Assembly (NCBI RefSeq): GCF_029255145.1
Contig: NZ_JAPUVQ010000027.1
Coordinates: 1 to 64,000 of the forward strand
Direction: 5' to 3'
Length of the DNA stretch: 64,000 bases
Source: Accumulibacter sp003538495
Lineage (GTDB): Bacteria; Pseudomonadota; Gammaproteobacteria; Burkholderiales; Rhodocyclaceae
Shown here: positions 25,714-34,429 of the stretch, piece by piece
Numbering within the stretch: the stretch's first letter is position 1
How the letters are laid out: each line of letters begins with the position of its first letter
The notes under the pieces: generated by a model
Database searches by the model: none
What the model saw: only the letters and a program-made list of their open reading frames with translations
Told to the model about the DNA's origin: nothing
Program-made: the position numbers and the translations under genes

Positions 25714-26466
25714 TCAGTTCGCCGATCCGCTGTTCGGCTCGACCAGCCTGAGGGTCAACATCTGATACATGCCACCGAAGAAGCGCTGCTTGCTGACCGT
25801 GACGAACGAGCCATCTTTCGGCAACCATGCGGCGACCTCCTCGCGGAACAGGTCGTGCGCAAAAGGCTCCAGGCGGTCCAGTACAGGCTTCCAGAAATAG
25901 CGTAAGGGATTGAAGCGATTGGGCGGCGCATAGTCAACGATGGTCAGCGTCCCGCCCGGACGGACGACCCGCAGCGCCTCCGCCAGAGTGCGTTCGCGCA
26001 CCGCTTGCGGCTGTTCATGCAACAGGAAGAACAGCAAGGCCCGGTCGAAGCTTGCGTCTGCGAAACCCAGCGCCGCGGAATCCATGCAATGCAGCTTGAT
26101 CGGCGCATCCGGCGGCAACTTGCTGGCCAGATTGTCAAGCTGTATCGGCAGAATGTCGGCGATCTCCAGCGAACCTCCCGGCGCCACGCAATCGACCAGT
26201 CTGGGCGTCAGATCGCCGTAGGCGCAGGCGATCTGCAGCGTACGACCCGGAAGATCATGACCGAAATCATGAAACACAGCATTGCACAAGCGCTTGTAGT
26301 TGCCCCAGAGAATCAGGTTTACCAACCACTGCCGCTCGAAGACATGGACCGCACGCGGATGGACGTAAGCCCACCAGTAATGCGCCTGCAGATAGTGCGG
26401 TACAGCGGGCGCTCTTTCCTTCACGGCGACGCAGGTGGCTGCCGGTCCATCCAGGTGGTTTTTCAT
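25714..26466 (-). CDS. rquA: Rhodoquinone biosynthesis methyltransferase-like protein RquA
   Basis: A 250-residue class I methyltransferase-fold protein. RquA replaces a methoxy group of ubiquinone by an amino group to give rhodoquinone. The RquA-typical N-terminal block VPHYLQAHYWWAYVHPRAV (residues 22-40), then FERQWLVNLILWGN, precedes an unusual SAM motif I, LQIACAYGDL (77-86), in place of the UbiE-type Gly-rich DxGxGxG. Further fold motifs are IADILP, FFLLHE and VVRPGGTLTIVDYAPP. I recognise the family from these segments, not from a search. It is directly upstream of frdABCD in the same direction, and rhodoquinol is the expected donor for fumarate reduction. The ATG chosen has no good ribosome site; other starts are possible. 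Confidence 0.85.
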   Translation of the reverse strand: MKNHLDGPAATCVAVKERAPAVPHYLQAHYWWAYVHPRAVHVFERQWLVNLILWGNYKRLCNAVFHDFGHDLPGRTLQIACAYGDLTPRLVDCVAPGGSLEIADILPIQLDNLASKLPPDAPIKLHCMDSAALGFADASFDRALLFFLLHEQPQAVRERTLAEALRVVRPGGTLTIVDYAPPNRFNPLRYFWKPVLDRLEPFAHDLFREEVAAWLPKDGSFVTVSKQRFFGGMYQMLTLRLVEPNSGSAN

Positions 26467-26639
26467 TTTGTGAGGATGCCATTGGTTATCTTCAGCAGCA
26501 CGCCCAGCCGCAGCGAAGCACGCGCATCGCACTTGCGCGCTCCAAAGCACCCGTCCCACGCCCTGCTCATTTCCTGCCCCGCCGCTCACTCATTCGAAAA
26601 ACTCGGAAGCCCGAAGCAGTCAGGCGGTAACGTAACCGA

Positions 26640-27431
26640 TCAACCGGGCAAACGCAACTCGGGCAGCACGGCCAGTGCATTCGCCGATGTCACGCGCGCC
26701 AGTAGACCGGCGTCGATGCCCCGCAGGCCAGCCAGCACCTCGTTGATTCGAGGCAGTTGCAGCGGCGTATTCCGACCGCCCGCCAACCACGCCGGCGGCA
26801 TGTCGGGTGCGTCGGTTTCAAGAACGATCGCCTCAAGCGGCAACGAAGCGGCCAGGCGGCGGATCCGCGTCGATCCAGGATAGCTCAGAGCCCCCCCGAA
26901 ACCGAGCTTGAAGCCCAGCTTGATGAACTCTTCCGCCTGCTGCCGACTGCCATTGAATGCGTGCGCGATACCACCCCTGACCTTGATCCGGCGCAGGTTC
27001 TTGAGCACCTGATCAACCGCACGACGGACGTGCAGAAGCACCGGCAGGCCGGTTTCCCGGGCGATTTTCAGTTGCTCGATGAAGAAATGCTCCTGCCGCT
27101 CTACCCCGGGATCAGTGACGAAGAAGTCCAGGCCGATCTCGCCGACGGCAACCGGCCGTTCGGGCCCGGCCATCGCGTCCGCGAGACACTCGCGCAAGCG
27201 CTTCAGGTCACTCTCGCTGGCGTGCCGGACGTATAACGGATGAATTCCGAAAGCAGCGGCACACGCCGAGTAGCGCGCGCAACAGGCGCTCACCTCGGCA
27301 AAGCTCGCGACGTCGACAGCCGGTACGACCATTGCTTGGATGCCGGCGGCGCCAGCTGCCGCCGCGAGGGCATCACGGTCGGTCGCGAAATCGGCGGCCG
27401 CGAAGTGGCAATGCGTGTCAATCAGGATCAC
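26640..27431 (-). CDS. TatD-family metal-dependent hydrolase
   Basis: A 263-residue TIM-barrel hydrolase of the TatD/YcfH group. The metal site is seen as DTHCHF (residues 5-10), VGEIGLDFF, HVRRA, HAFNGS and ETDAPDM. TatD proteins are DNases (3'-5' exonuclease or AP endonuclease) in several bacteria, while some relatives may be D-aminoacyl-tRNA deacylases; which applies here cannot be read off. It has no obvious operon partner. Confidence 0.9.
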   Translation of the reverse strand: MILIDTHCHFAAADFATDRDALAAAAGAAGIQAMVVPAVDVASFAEVSACCARYSACAAAFGIHPLYVRHASESDLKRLRECLADAMAGPERPVAVGEIGLDFFVTDPGVERQEHFFIEQLKIARETGLPVLLHVRRAVDQVLKNLRRIKVRGGIAHAFNGSRQQAEEFIKLGFKLGFGGALSYPGSTRIRRLAASLPLEAIVLETDAPDMPPAWLAGGRNTPLQLPRINEVLAGLRGIDAGLLARVTSANALAVLPELRLPG

Positions 27432-27590
27432 GAAAGAAGCGCTCCATTGACCTCCCCGGACCGTGGAAGTTATCCGGGCGAACTCCCGCAGTGCCCGCCG
27501 GCGCCGGCCGTCGAAGCGCGCGAACCGGGCTGTTGGTGTCGCCGATCACCGTTCGCACGCGGCCAGGTGTCCGGGCTGGTCGGCGTTGCT

Positions 27591-28826
27591 TCAGAGAAAC
27601 CTGAAGTTCGGCTCGGGCGGACAGCCGCTGACGATGTCGGCCAGCGCCGCGCCGGAGCCGCAGGCCATCGTCCAGCCAAGCGTACCGTGGCCGGTATTAA
27701 GGTACAGATTGGCAATTGCCGAGCGTCCGATCAAGGGCACGTTCGACGGCGTCGCCGGACGAAGACCGCACCAGAATTTGACTTCGCCGGCGGCGCGCAG
27801 ATTCGGAAAGAGCTCGTCGGCCCGGCGCATCAAGGCCGCACAACGGACCGCGTTGAGCTCGGTGTTGTAGCCGTTGAACTCGGCTGTCCCGGCGATTCGC
27901 AGGCGTTGACCGAGACGCGAAAAGACGATCTTGTGGCCGTCGTCGGTCATACTGACGGTCGGCGCGACGCTGTCCTCGCCGAGCGGGACGGTCGCCGAGT
28001 AGCCCTTCGCCGGATAGACCGGCAAACGCAGGCCGAGCGGGCGCAACAACAACGGCGTGTAACTTCCGAGCGCGGCGACATAGGCGTCGGCCTGGTACAG
28101 TTCGCCAGCCGCCAGCACACCCTCGACACGGCCGGCCACGGCGGTCAGCTTGTCCACCGCGACGCCATAGCGGAAAACAACGCCACGCGCCGCGCAGCGG
28201 TCGGCAAGCTGCTGCGTGAAGCGATGCGCGTCACCGGATTCGTCGCTGGCCGTATAGTCACCACCCACCAGCAGCGGTGCCGCCGGAGCGAGCGCCGGTT
28301 CGATGGCCAGGCATTCCTCGACGCTGACCGTTTGCCGTTCGCAGCCGAAGTCACGCATCACGGCCGCCGCCTTGACCGCTGCCGCAAACTCGCGCCGGTC
28401 CGTGTAAATGTGCAGGATGCCACGTTCGAGATGATCGTAGACCAGCGACGTTTCAGCGCGCAGCTCGCGCAATTGGCGACGGCTATAGAGCGCCAGCGCG
28501 ACGATGTGACGGATATTGTCGCGCGTTCTTCGCGCCGTGCACTCGCGCAAGAAGCACAGACTCCAGTCCAGCAGTGCAGCGTCCCAGCGCAAACGGAAGA
28601 GCAAGGGTGCGTCCTCGCGCCGCATCCAGGCCAGCGCGCGCAGTGGCGCATGCGGATTCGCCCACGGCTCGGCGTGCGAGACCGAAATCTGGCCACCGTT
28701 GGCGAAACTGGTTTCCAGTCCGGCCGCAGGCTGGCGATCGAGCACCGTCACCTGATGTCCAGCCCGGGCCAGATACCAGGCACTGGTGACGCCAACGACA
28801 CCGGCGCCAAGGACGAGAATCTTCAA
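27591..28826 (-). CDS. dadA: D-amino acid dehydrogenase small subunit
   Basis: A 411-residue FAD-dependent membrane-associated dehydrogenase that oxidises D-amino acids, mainly D-alanine, to keto acids and feeds electrons to quinones. Features are the N-terminal Rossmann motif VLGAGVVGVTSAWYLARAGHQVTVLD, the ETSFANGGQISVSHAEPWANP segment and the C-terminal GLRPATPSNVPLIGRS and LNTGHGTLGWTMACGSG. All match the DadA family and its length. It appears to be a single gene; no alanine racemase (dadX) is adjacent. Confidence 0.93.
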   Translation of the reverse strand: MKILVLGAGVVGVTSAWYLARAGHQVTVLDRQPAAGLETSFANGGQISVSHAEPWANPHAPLRALAWMRREDAPLLFRLRWDAALLDWSLCFLRECTARRTRDNIRHIVALALYSRRQLRELRAETSLVYDHLERGILHIYTDRREFAAAVKAAAVMRDFGCERQTVSVEECLAIEPALAPAAPLLVGGDYTASDESGDAHRFTQQLADRCAARGVVFRYGVAVDKLTAVAGRVEGVLAAGELYQADAYVAALGSYTPLLLRPLGLRLPVYPAKGYSATVPLGEDSVAPTVSMTDDGHKIVFSRLGQRLRIAGTAEFNGYNTELNAVRCAALMRRADELFPNLRAAGEVKFWCGLRPATPSNVPLIGRSAIANLYLNTGHGTLGWTMACGSGAALADIVSGCPPEPNFRFL

Positions 28827-28938
28827 CCGGTAAACCGCCGCTGCGCGGTTCCGACGCGGGCGGGCGAGAAGGATCGCGAATGCCCGTCCGCGGCGAGCGC
28901 TCGGTGACGAAACGGGCGATCAACCGCGGCCAGGAGGT

Positions 28939-31164
28939 TCAAGCGGGAAGTCCTTGATCACGAGCAATGCGGACTACCTCCGGTATGCGCCGCAGGCTGC
29001 GCATCAGCCGCGCCAGCGCCGTGCGATCGGCGACCTGGACGGTAAAATGCAGTGTCGTATACAAACCCGGACGCTTGTCGTCCATATTGACGTGCTCGAT
29101 GTTCGTTCCGGAGCTCGAGATCTCGGTGGCGATCCTTCCCAAAGCGCCGAGGGTGTTCTGCACGACGATCTGCAGGCGAACGCTGAACAGCTTGCCGGGC
29201 TCCGGCTCCCACTCGACATCGATCCACTTGGCTGGCTTGGCGCTGCGCGCCTTGCGGATGGCCGGGCAGTCGTGGGTATGAATGACCAGGCCTTTCCCCT
29301 TCCAGATCGAGCCGATGATCGGATCACCGGGAATCGGCTGGCAGCAAGGAGCAAACTGAACGGCCATCCCTTCACTCCCCCGGACCAGCAGCGAGGATGC
29401 CGGCTTGTCGGCTGCCTGCGACGTATCCTCCAGGGTCAGCAGGCGGCGAGCAACGACACCGGCGAGGCGAAAACCGAGACCGATGTCGGTATAGACCTCC
29501 TTGATCAGCTTGTTGCCGGAATCACGAAGGACGCTCTTCCACCTCGCAACCGGCACCTCGGAGGCCGCCACACCGAGCGCCCGCAATTCCTGCCCGAGCA
29601 TCTTCTCGCCAAGCGCCGTAGACTCGTCGTTCTGCGCGGTCTTGAGGTAGTGGCGAATCTTGCTGCGGGCGCGGCCGGTCTTGACGTGATTGAGCCAATC
29701 GGCGAGCGGATGGGCGTCGGCAGCGGTGACAACCTCGACGCGATCGCCGTTGGTCAGTTCGGTCACCAGCGGCACCATGTTGAAATTGACGCGTGCCATG
29801 ACCGCTTGATTACCGATATCGCTGTGCACGGCGTACGCCAGGTCGACCGCCGTCGCACCGCGCGGCAAGGGGATGATCTTACCCTTGGGGGTGAACACGT
29901 AGATCTCGTGCGGAAAGAGATCGACCTTGACGTGCTCGAGAAACTCGGACGAATCGCCGGTCGCACTCTGCAGGTCCAGCAGCGAGTGGAACCACTTGGT
30001 CGTTTTCTGCTGCAGGTCTACCCCGAAAGACTCGGAATCCTTGTACAGCCAGTGCGAGGCGATCCCCTCCTGCGCGACATTGTCCATCGCCTCGGTGCGT
30101 ATCTGCAACTCGAACGGCGTCCCGTGCGGACCAATCAGCGTGGTGTGCAACGACTGATAGCCGTTGGGCTTGGCGATCGCGATGTAATCCTTGAACTTCC
30201 CGGGTACCGGCTTGTAGAGAGCATGCAGCGCGCCCAGCGCGAGATAAGCGGTGGGCACGTCGTTGACCACCACCCGAAAACCGTAAACGTCCAGCACTTG
30301 CGAGAAGGAGAGGCGCTTGTCGAGCATCTTGCGGTAGATCGAATACAAACTTTTCTCGCGACCGAAAACCTGCGCCTCGATGTTGGCGCTGCGCAGCTTG
30401 CCCTTGATCCCTTCGAGAATCCGTGACAGCAGCTCGCGCCGGTTACCACGCGCGGCCTTCAGCGCGCGCCCCAGCACACGAGCGCGCATCGGATAGATCA
30501 GCTGAAACGAGAGATCCTGCAGTTCGCTGAACAGCTTGTTGAGACCGAGGCGGTTGGCAATCGGGGCGTAGATCTCTAGCGTCTCGCGGGCGATGCGGCG
30601 ACGCTTTTCGGCGCGCACGGCAGCCATCGTCTGCAGATTGTGGTGGCGGTCGGCAAGCTTGATCAGCACCACCCGCAAGTCGCTGGCCATGGCCATCAGC
30701 ATCTTGCGGAAGTTTTCCGCTTGCGCGTCTTCCTGCGACTGAAACTCGATCTTGTCGAGCTTCGACAGGCCGTCGACCAGATCGGCAACCGACTTGCCGA
30801 AACGCTCGACGATCTCGCCCTTGCAGACCGACGTATCCTCCATCACGTCGTGCAGGAGGGCGGCGACGACGCCCTCTACATCCATCTGCCACTCGGCGAT
30901 CGCGCCGGCCACCGCCAACGGGTGCGTGATGTAGGGCTCGCCTGACAGGCGCAGCTGCCCGCGATGCGCTTCCTCGCTGAAAAGATAAGCCCGCCGGACG
31001 AGTTGGATTTCTTCCGGCGGCAGGTAGCTCAGACTGTCGATGAAAACCCGGTAGGCCGGATCGTCCTCGGGCGGGAGGAACTCGGAGGGGTGATCTGCCA
31101 CCGCTGGCTCAGCCGGTGTGCTTGCTGCGGCAACCGGATCGGCGATTACACACGGGGCAAGCAA
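28939..31164 (-). CDS. spoT: Bifunctional (p)ppGpp synthetase/hydrolase SpoT
   Basis: A 741-residue Rel/Spo homolog controlling the stringent-response alarmone. The HD hydrolase domain is intact (THPLAVAGAIAEW and LLHDVMEDT, about residues 80-112, plus KLADRHHNLQTM). The synthetase domain has REKSLYSIYRKM and YGFRVVV (about 270-300) and KPNGYQSLHTT. TGS (VFTPKGKIIPLPRGATAVDLAYAVH), a zinc-finger/helical region and a C-terminal ACT domain follow. Both activities appear intact. It follows rpoZ and gmk as in E. coli gmk-rpoZ-spoT. An N-terminal extension rich in Pro/Ala makes the exact start less certain. Confidence 0.95.
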   Translation of the reverse strand: MLAPCVIADPVAAASTPAEPAVADHPSEFLPPEDDPAYRVFIDSLSYLPPEEIQLVRRAYLFSEEAHRGQLRLSGEPYITHPLAVAGAIAEWQMDVEGVVAALLHDVMEDTSVCKGEIVERFGKSVADLVDGLSKLDKIEFQSQEDAQAENFRKMLMAMASDLRVVLIKLADRHHNLQTMAAVRAEKRRRIARETLEIYAPIANRLGLNKLFSELQDLSFQLIYPMRARVLGRALKAARGNRRELLSRILEGIKGKLRSANIEAQVFGREKSLYSIYRKMLDKRLSFSQVLDVYGFRVVVNDVPTAYLALGALHALYKPVPGKFKDYIAIAKPNGYQSLHTTLIGPHGTPFELQIRTEAMDNVAQEGIASHWLYKDSESFGVDLQQKTTKWFHSLLDLQSATGDSSEFLEHVKVDLFPHEIYVFTPKGKIIPLPRGATAVDLAYAVHSDIGNQAVMARVNFNMVPLVTELTNGDRVEVVTAADAHPLADWLNHVKTGRARSKIRHYLKTAQNDESTALGEKMLGQELRALGVAASEVPVARWKSVLRDSGNKLIKEVYTDIGLGFRLAGVVARRLLTLEDTSQAADKPASSLLVRGSEGMAVQFAPCCQPIPGDPIIGSIWKGKGLVIHTHDCPAIRKARSAKPAKWIDVEWEPEPGKLFSVRLQIVVQNTLGALGRIATEISSSGTNIEHVNMDDKRPGLYTTLHFTVQVADRTALARLMRSLRRIPEVVRIARDQGLPA

Positions 31165-31176
31165 GTCGTGCAGCGG

Positions 31177-31383
31177 TCAGGCTTGACCGCGGTTGAGGAC
31201 TTCCAGACCGACCATCCCCGCTGCCAGTTCGCGCAGGGCGATTACCGTCGGTTTGTCGCGGCCGGGGTCAATCAGCGGCGAAGCACCGGCGGTCAGCTGC
31301 CGCGCCCGGAAAGTTGCCGCCAGGGTCATCTGGAAACGATTCGGAATACGCTGCAGACAGTCGTCCACGGTTACTCTTGCCAT
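31177..31383 (-). CDS. rpoZ: DNA-directed RNA polymerase omega subunit
   Basis: A 68-residue omega subunit that helps beta' fold and, in proteobacteria, forms part of one ppGpp-binding site. The opening MARVTVDDCLQRIPNRFQMTLAATFRARQL is characteristic, as is DKPTVIALRELAAG. It lies between gmk and spoT, 12 nt upstream of spoT. Confidence 0.95.
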   Translation of the reverse strand: MARVTVDDCLQRIPNRFQMTLAATFRARQLTAGASPLIDPGRDKPTVIALRELAAGMVGLEVLNRGQA

Positions 31384-31401
31384 GTAAATCTCCCACCAGA
31401 G

Positions 31402-32010
31402 TCAGAGCATTGTTGCGAACAGGCCGGAATGACGCTGACGCTGTACAGCGTAGCGGAGTCGCGACGCGTGAATCACCGTCATCAGGTCGCGCAAGGCCCG
31501 CTGCCGGTCGTCGTTGATAATAACATAGTCGAATTCAGCCACATGCCGCATCTCGTCGCGCGCGGCGGCGACGCGGCGAGCGATCGTTTCGGCATTGTCC
31601 GTTCCCCGCCCGCAAAGGCGGCGTTCAAGTTCATCGACCGAAGGCGGCAGGATGTAGACGCCGATTGCGGCCGGAAACAGGCGCCGCACCTGCTGCGCGC
31701 CCTGCCAGTCAATCTCGAGCAGCACCTCCTGGCCGGCCTGCACGGCCGCCTCCAGGCCACTGGTCGAGGTACCGTAGTAGTTGCCGTGCACTTGCGCCCA
31801 CTCGATGAAATCGCCATTCCGCACCTTCTCGAGAAAGTCCTGCACGCCGACGAAGTGGTACGCGAAACCATCGCGTTCACCAACCCGCGGCGCGCGGGTG
31901 GTGTGGGAAATTGACAGCTGGATCCCCGGATCGTTCTGGAGCAAGGCCCGCACCAGCGTCGTCTTGCCAGCACCGGAAGGAGCTGCGACGATGTACAGTT
32001 GTCCGGTCAT
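31402..32010 (-). CDS. gmk: Guanylate kinase
   Basis: A 202-residue kinase converting GMP to GDP. The P-loop is APSGAGKTTLVRALL (residues 9-23), the GMP-binding block is SISHTTRAPRVGERDGFAYHFV, and the lid-side EWAQVHGNYYGTS follows. Length matches the family. First gene of gmk-rpoZ-spoT, so GTP-pool and ppGpp functions are co-transcribed. Confidence 0.95.
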   Translation of the reverse strand: MTGQLYIVAAPSGAGKTTLVRALLQNDPGIQLSISHTTRAPRVGERDGFAYHFVGVQDFLEKVRNGDFIEWAQVHGNYYGTSTSGLEAAVQAGQEVLLEIDWQGAQQVRRLFPAAIGVYILPPSVDELERRLCGRGTDNAETIARRVAAARDEMRHVAEFDYVIINDDRQRALRDLMTVIHASRLRYAVQRQRHSGLFATML

Positions 32011-32159
32011 GGTGATCTCGGCCAGCGAATGCGGAAACGCGATTGTACGCGTGACACGCTCGGCGGCACATCACCGCAGCGCTTGGCCGGCATGGACTAC
32101 TTGCCCCTTACCGTGGACAATCAGAGCCTTCACACGATCACCTGGCAAGGAGCCACTCA

Positions 32160-32519
32160 ATGTCCCGATGGAAGTGCCTGCATCGCGCTGTCCTGTCGCT
32201 TGCCGTGCTGGCGACAAACCCAGCCGCCGCTGCCGAGATCCCGGTCAAGATCCTCGGCTTTGACGACATGTCGTGTCGCGCCTGGGCCGAATCGACCAAC
32301 GATGCCGAACAACGTGCGCTCTACGTCGTGTGGGTGCGCGGCGTCCTCACCGGCCACAATTACGCCAACCGCAGCCAGCAGGTATCGACGATCTCCAGCG
32401 GCACTGTCGAACAGCACATCACGCGCTACTGCAAGTCCCAGCCGCGCGGTGACTTCAGCGATGCGGCTTTTCGCCTGAGCGACCAGTTTTCCGGCCGCAA
32501 CGCAGCGATCACCAAGTAG
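32160..32519 (+). CDS. Small exported protein, possibly Rap1a/HdeA-like
   Basis: A 119-residue protein with a signal peptide (cleavage likely after NPAAA, about residue 24). The mature part has two cysteines, in DMSCRAWAES and ITRYCKSQP, spaced about 55 residues and suited to one disulfide, and a helical core YVVWVRGVLTGHNYAN. This resembles small periplasmic proteins such as Rap1a/Tai immunity-like or HdeA-like proteins, but the match is only by pattern. AAGGAG precedes the ATG. Confidence 0.55.
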   Translation: MSRWKCLHRAVLSLAVLATNPAAAAEIPVKILGFDDMSCRAWAESTNDAEQRALYVVWVRGVLTGHNYANRSQQVSTISSGTVEQHITRYCKSQPRGDFSDAAFRLSDQFSGRNAAITK

Positions 32520-32521
32520 GA

Positions 32522-32541
32522 AGAGCCGCTGCCGCGGCTCT
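32522..32541. terminator. Hairpin between convergent genes
   Basis: AGAGCCGC (32522-32529), loop TGCC, GCGGCTCT (32534-32541) form a perfect 8-bp stem right after the stop of the plus-strand gene and before the end of the minus-strand lipoprotein gene. No T run follows, so it is only a probable terminator. Confidence 0.5.
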
Positions 32542-32611
32542 CGGGGAAAGGATTCGCTGGGAGGCTTGGCAGTTCCTGGGCGGGCCAGACCCCGGCCGAG
32601 CATCCATGGCG

Positions 32612-32836
32612 CTACTGCTGCTGTTTGCCCTTGAGATTGCCGACCGTTCCGCCAACGATCCCGCCAATCGCGGCCCCGGTCCACCCGTTGCCCCCCGAGA
32701 TGGCGGCAATACCCGCCCCCGCCGCGGCGCCAATCGCCGCACCGCTGACCGTCCCCTGCTCGCGCGGCGTCATGTTCGTGCAACCCATCAGGGCGACGGC
32801 CGCAGCGGTCGCTAGTGCTAATCCCGTTGTTTTCAT
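32612..32836 (-). CDS. Glycine-zipper lipoprotein
   Basis: A 74-residue predicted lipoprotein: MKTTGLALATAAAVALMGC has a lipobox with Cys19, and the mature part carries a glycine-zipper pair (GAAIGAAAGAGIAAISGG, then GAAIGGIVGGTVG) ending in a Lys/Gln tail. Proteins of this class (Pcp/SlyB/OsmB-like) sit in the outer membrane or periplasm and often respond to envelope stress. The start at 32836 follows from the lipoprotein signal; the longer frame upstream is not supported. Confidence 0.8.
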   Translation of the reverse strand: MKTTGLALATAAAVALMGCTNMTPREQGTVSGAAIGAAAGAGIAAISGGNGWTGAAIGGIVGGTVGNLKGKQQQ

Positions 32837-32850
32837 CTCTCTCGCCTCCG

Positions 32851-33249
32851 CTATTTGTTCTTGCCAAGTCCTGGGACCACCATTTCGAACCAGATCGTCT
32901 CGACCACGGGTCGCCGCAAGCTCTCGGGATGTGCCGCGTACCACTTGTCCACGACTTCGAGCGCGGCGCTCAAGGTCTGGCCCTTCATTCCCTTGACCAC
33001 GGTTGACGAAAAACCGTCCGCAGCCGCAGCAGGCATGCCGTCGGCCTCATACGCCATCTCGATCTGGATGGCATTGGCCAGGCCGACCAGATAGGCCTTC
33101 TTGACATCCGGAGCGGACGTCGTCCAGTGCGTCCCATCAACCAGCGGCACCTCCTCGGCACCAACAGCGCCGCCGGTAAACAGCAGGGCCACCGAGGCGG
33201 CCGACACTGCATACCTCAATTTCCGAAAACGCGATCCAGTAATCATCAT
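32851..33249 (-). CDS. Small exported protein of unknown function
   Basis: A 132-residue protein with a signal peptide (MMITGSRFRKLRYAVSAASVALLFTGGAVGA, cleavage after about residue 31). The mature domain begins EEVPLVDGTHWTTSAPDVKKAYLVGLANAIQIEMAY and ends with VVDKWYAAHPESLRRPVVETIWFEMVV. The W...K.AYLVG and hPesl.rpVve pattern recalls a family of small periplasmic proteins seen in many proteobacteria, for which I know no function. It lies 14 nt upstream of the glycine-zipper lipoprotein gene and probably shares its transcript. The start could also be the ATG four codons earlier. Confidence 0.65.
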   Translation of the reverse strand: MMITGSRFRKLRYAVSAASVALLFTGGAVGAEEVPLVDGTHWTTSAPDVKKAYLVGLANAIQIEMAYEADGMPAAAADGFSSTVVKGMKGQTLSAALEVVDKWYAAHPESLRRPVVETIWFEMVVPGLGKNK

Positions 33250-33359
33250 GCTTCCCTCCAAGACAGGAAGCTAGACGCTATCACAGCAGGCTGGGCGTTT
33301 GAAGCGAAATCTGACTGCGGGGCGGTGATTGCGGCCCTCGACGAGCAGTGCGATCCGCT

Positions 33360-34013
33360 CTACCCGCCCCCGGGGGCCAACGGAAGAGGCGTCGGCGCCG
33401 GCACTTGAGCGGGAACCATCGCGGGATTCTGCGGCTCCAGACCGCCGGCAACCGGCGAACCGTCCAGGGTCGGTAGCGAACCCGGCGTCTCGCCCCCCTG
33501 GCCGGGCGCAGAAAGCGGACCTGCGGCTGAAGGTAGCGCGACGAAGAGCCAACCGGAATAGCTTGAGGCACCTTCGAAGGACGCATCCTCGGGGTCGAAT
33601 TCGCTGACCTTGATCGGCTGCGCCTTCGACAGACTATGTACGCCCATGATGCCACCGCCGGGGGCGACGATCAGTCCCCACTCCTGGCGTCCGCTAATCG
33701 GGTCCGCGTAGAGTTGCCGAATATGCCTAAGCACACCGGGATGGCGGGGATCCCTGAGCAACTCGGCCAGCGTACCGGGGTAGCGGCGGTCACCCGCCGG
33801 ACTGCTGTTCAGATAGCTGGAAATCGCCTGCCGATAACTGGCGCCGACCTCGAGCAGTCGCTGCTCGGCCTGACGCCGCTGGACGATGCTGCCCAGCGTC
33901 AGCAGACCACTGGTCGCCAGTGCCAGGATGGCCACCAGGATCAGCAGCGCGAGGTAGCTGAAGCCGGCCTCGCCGCTGCCGCCGCCGGTGCTGCGAAAGC
34001 GAGCGCGCGCCAT
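33360..34013 (-). CDS. Prepilin-like protein lacking Glu5 (minor pseudopilin candidate)
   Basis: A 217-residue protein with a type IV prepilin-like N-terminus: a basic leader, Gly17, then FSYLALLILVAILALATSGLL. The residue at +5 after the expected cleavage site is Ala, not the usual Glu. Glu5 is normally lost only in tip-initiating minor pseudopilins such as GspK/PilX. The body (about 60-165) contains YPGTLAELLRDPRHPGVLRHIRQLYADPISG, similar to the neighbouring prepilins, and a Pro/Gly-rich C-terminal tail of about 50 residues follows. It is the last gene of the twelve-gene secretion/pilus-like operon. Confidence 0.8.
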   Translation of the reverse strand: MARARFRSTGGGSGEAGFSYLALLILVAILALATSGLLTLGSIVQRRQAEQRLLEVGASYRQAISSYLNSSPAGDRRYPGTLAELLRDPRHPGVLRHIRQLYADPISGRQEWGLIVAPGGGIMGVHSLSKAQPIKVSEFDPEDASFEGASSYSGWLFVALPSAAGPLSAPGQGGETPGSLPTLDGSPVAGGLEPQNPAMVPAQVPAPTPLPLAPGGG

Positions 34014-34015
34014 CG

Positions 34016-34429
34016 CTACAGCTCGGCGAATGGTTTGCCGTCGCGGGTGGCGCCCGGCGCACCGCTCTTCAGGTCGTAGACCCCGCCCCGGGCGTCGGCG
34101 GTAGCGGGCGCGATCAGCGTCCAGGTGCTGGCACTGCCGGTGATCGGGTCGTAGGGCAGCGAGCGCAGATACTTTTCGCTGACCAGTTCATCAAGACTGT
34201 CGGGATAGCGCCCCTTGTCGCCGTAGAACTTGTCTATCGTTTCTCGAACCAGGTGCAGATTCTCGCGCAGGACCGCCTCCTTGGAGACTTCGATGCTATG
34301 GAAGTAGCGGGGTACCGCCAGGGTCAGCAGCAGCGCGATGATCGATAACACGACCAGCAACTCGATCAGCGTGAACCCCCCGTGCGCGCGCCGCCCCGGC
34401 TGGCGGCGCTGCCTGCCGGCCGTCACCAT
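34016..34429 (-). CDS. Prepilin-like protein (GspG/PulG-type)
   Basis: A 137-residue prepilin. The leader ends in Gly18 before FTLIELLVVLSIIALLLTL, with Glu at +5, so it should be cut and N-methylated by a prepilin peptidase. The globular part has DKFYGDKGRYPDSLDELVSEKYLRSLPYDPITG, the pattern of GspG-like pseudopilins. The gene overlaps its upstream neighbour by 7 nt and precedes the Glu5-less prepilin gene by 2 nt. It is one of four prepilin-like proteins in the operon. Confidence 0.85.
   Translation of the reverse strand: MVTAGRQRRQPGRRAHGGFTLIELLVVLSIIALLLTLAVPRYFHSIEVSKEAVLRENLHLVRETIDKFYGDKGRYPDSLDELVSEKYLRSLPYDPITGSASTWTLIAPATADARGGVYDLKSGAPGATRDGKPFAEL

Noticed and set aside
27240..28907. 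A 555-codon open frame on the plus strand
   Set aside because: Antisense to dadA and the spacer beside it; Arg-rich and without any recognisable domain.
28954..30426. A 490-codon open frame on the plus strand
   Set aside because: Antisense to spoT, which is unmistakable on the other strand.
33830..33837. Second exact GCCGATAA on the plus strand
   Set aside because: It lies inside a prepilin gene, points antisense, and has no -35.
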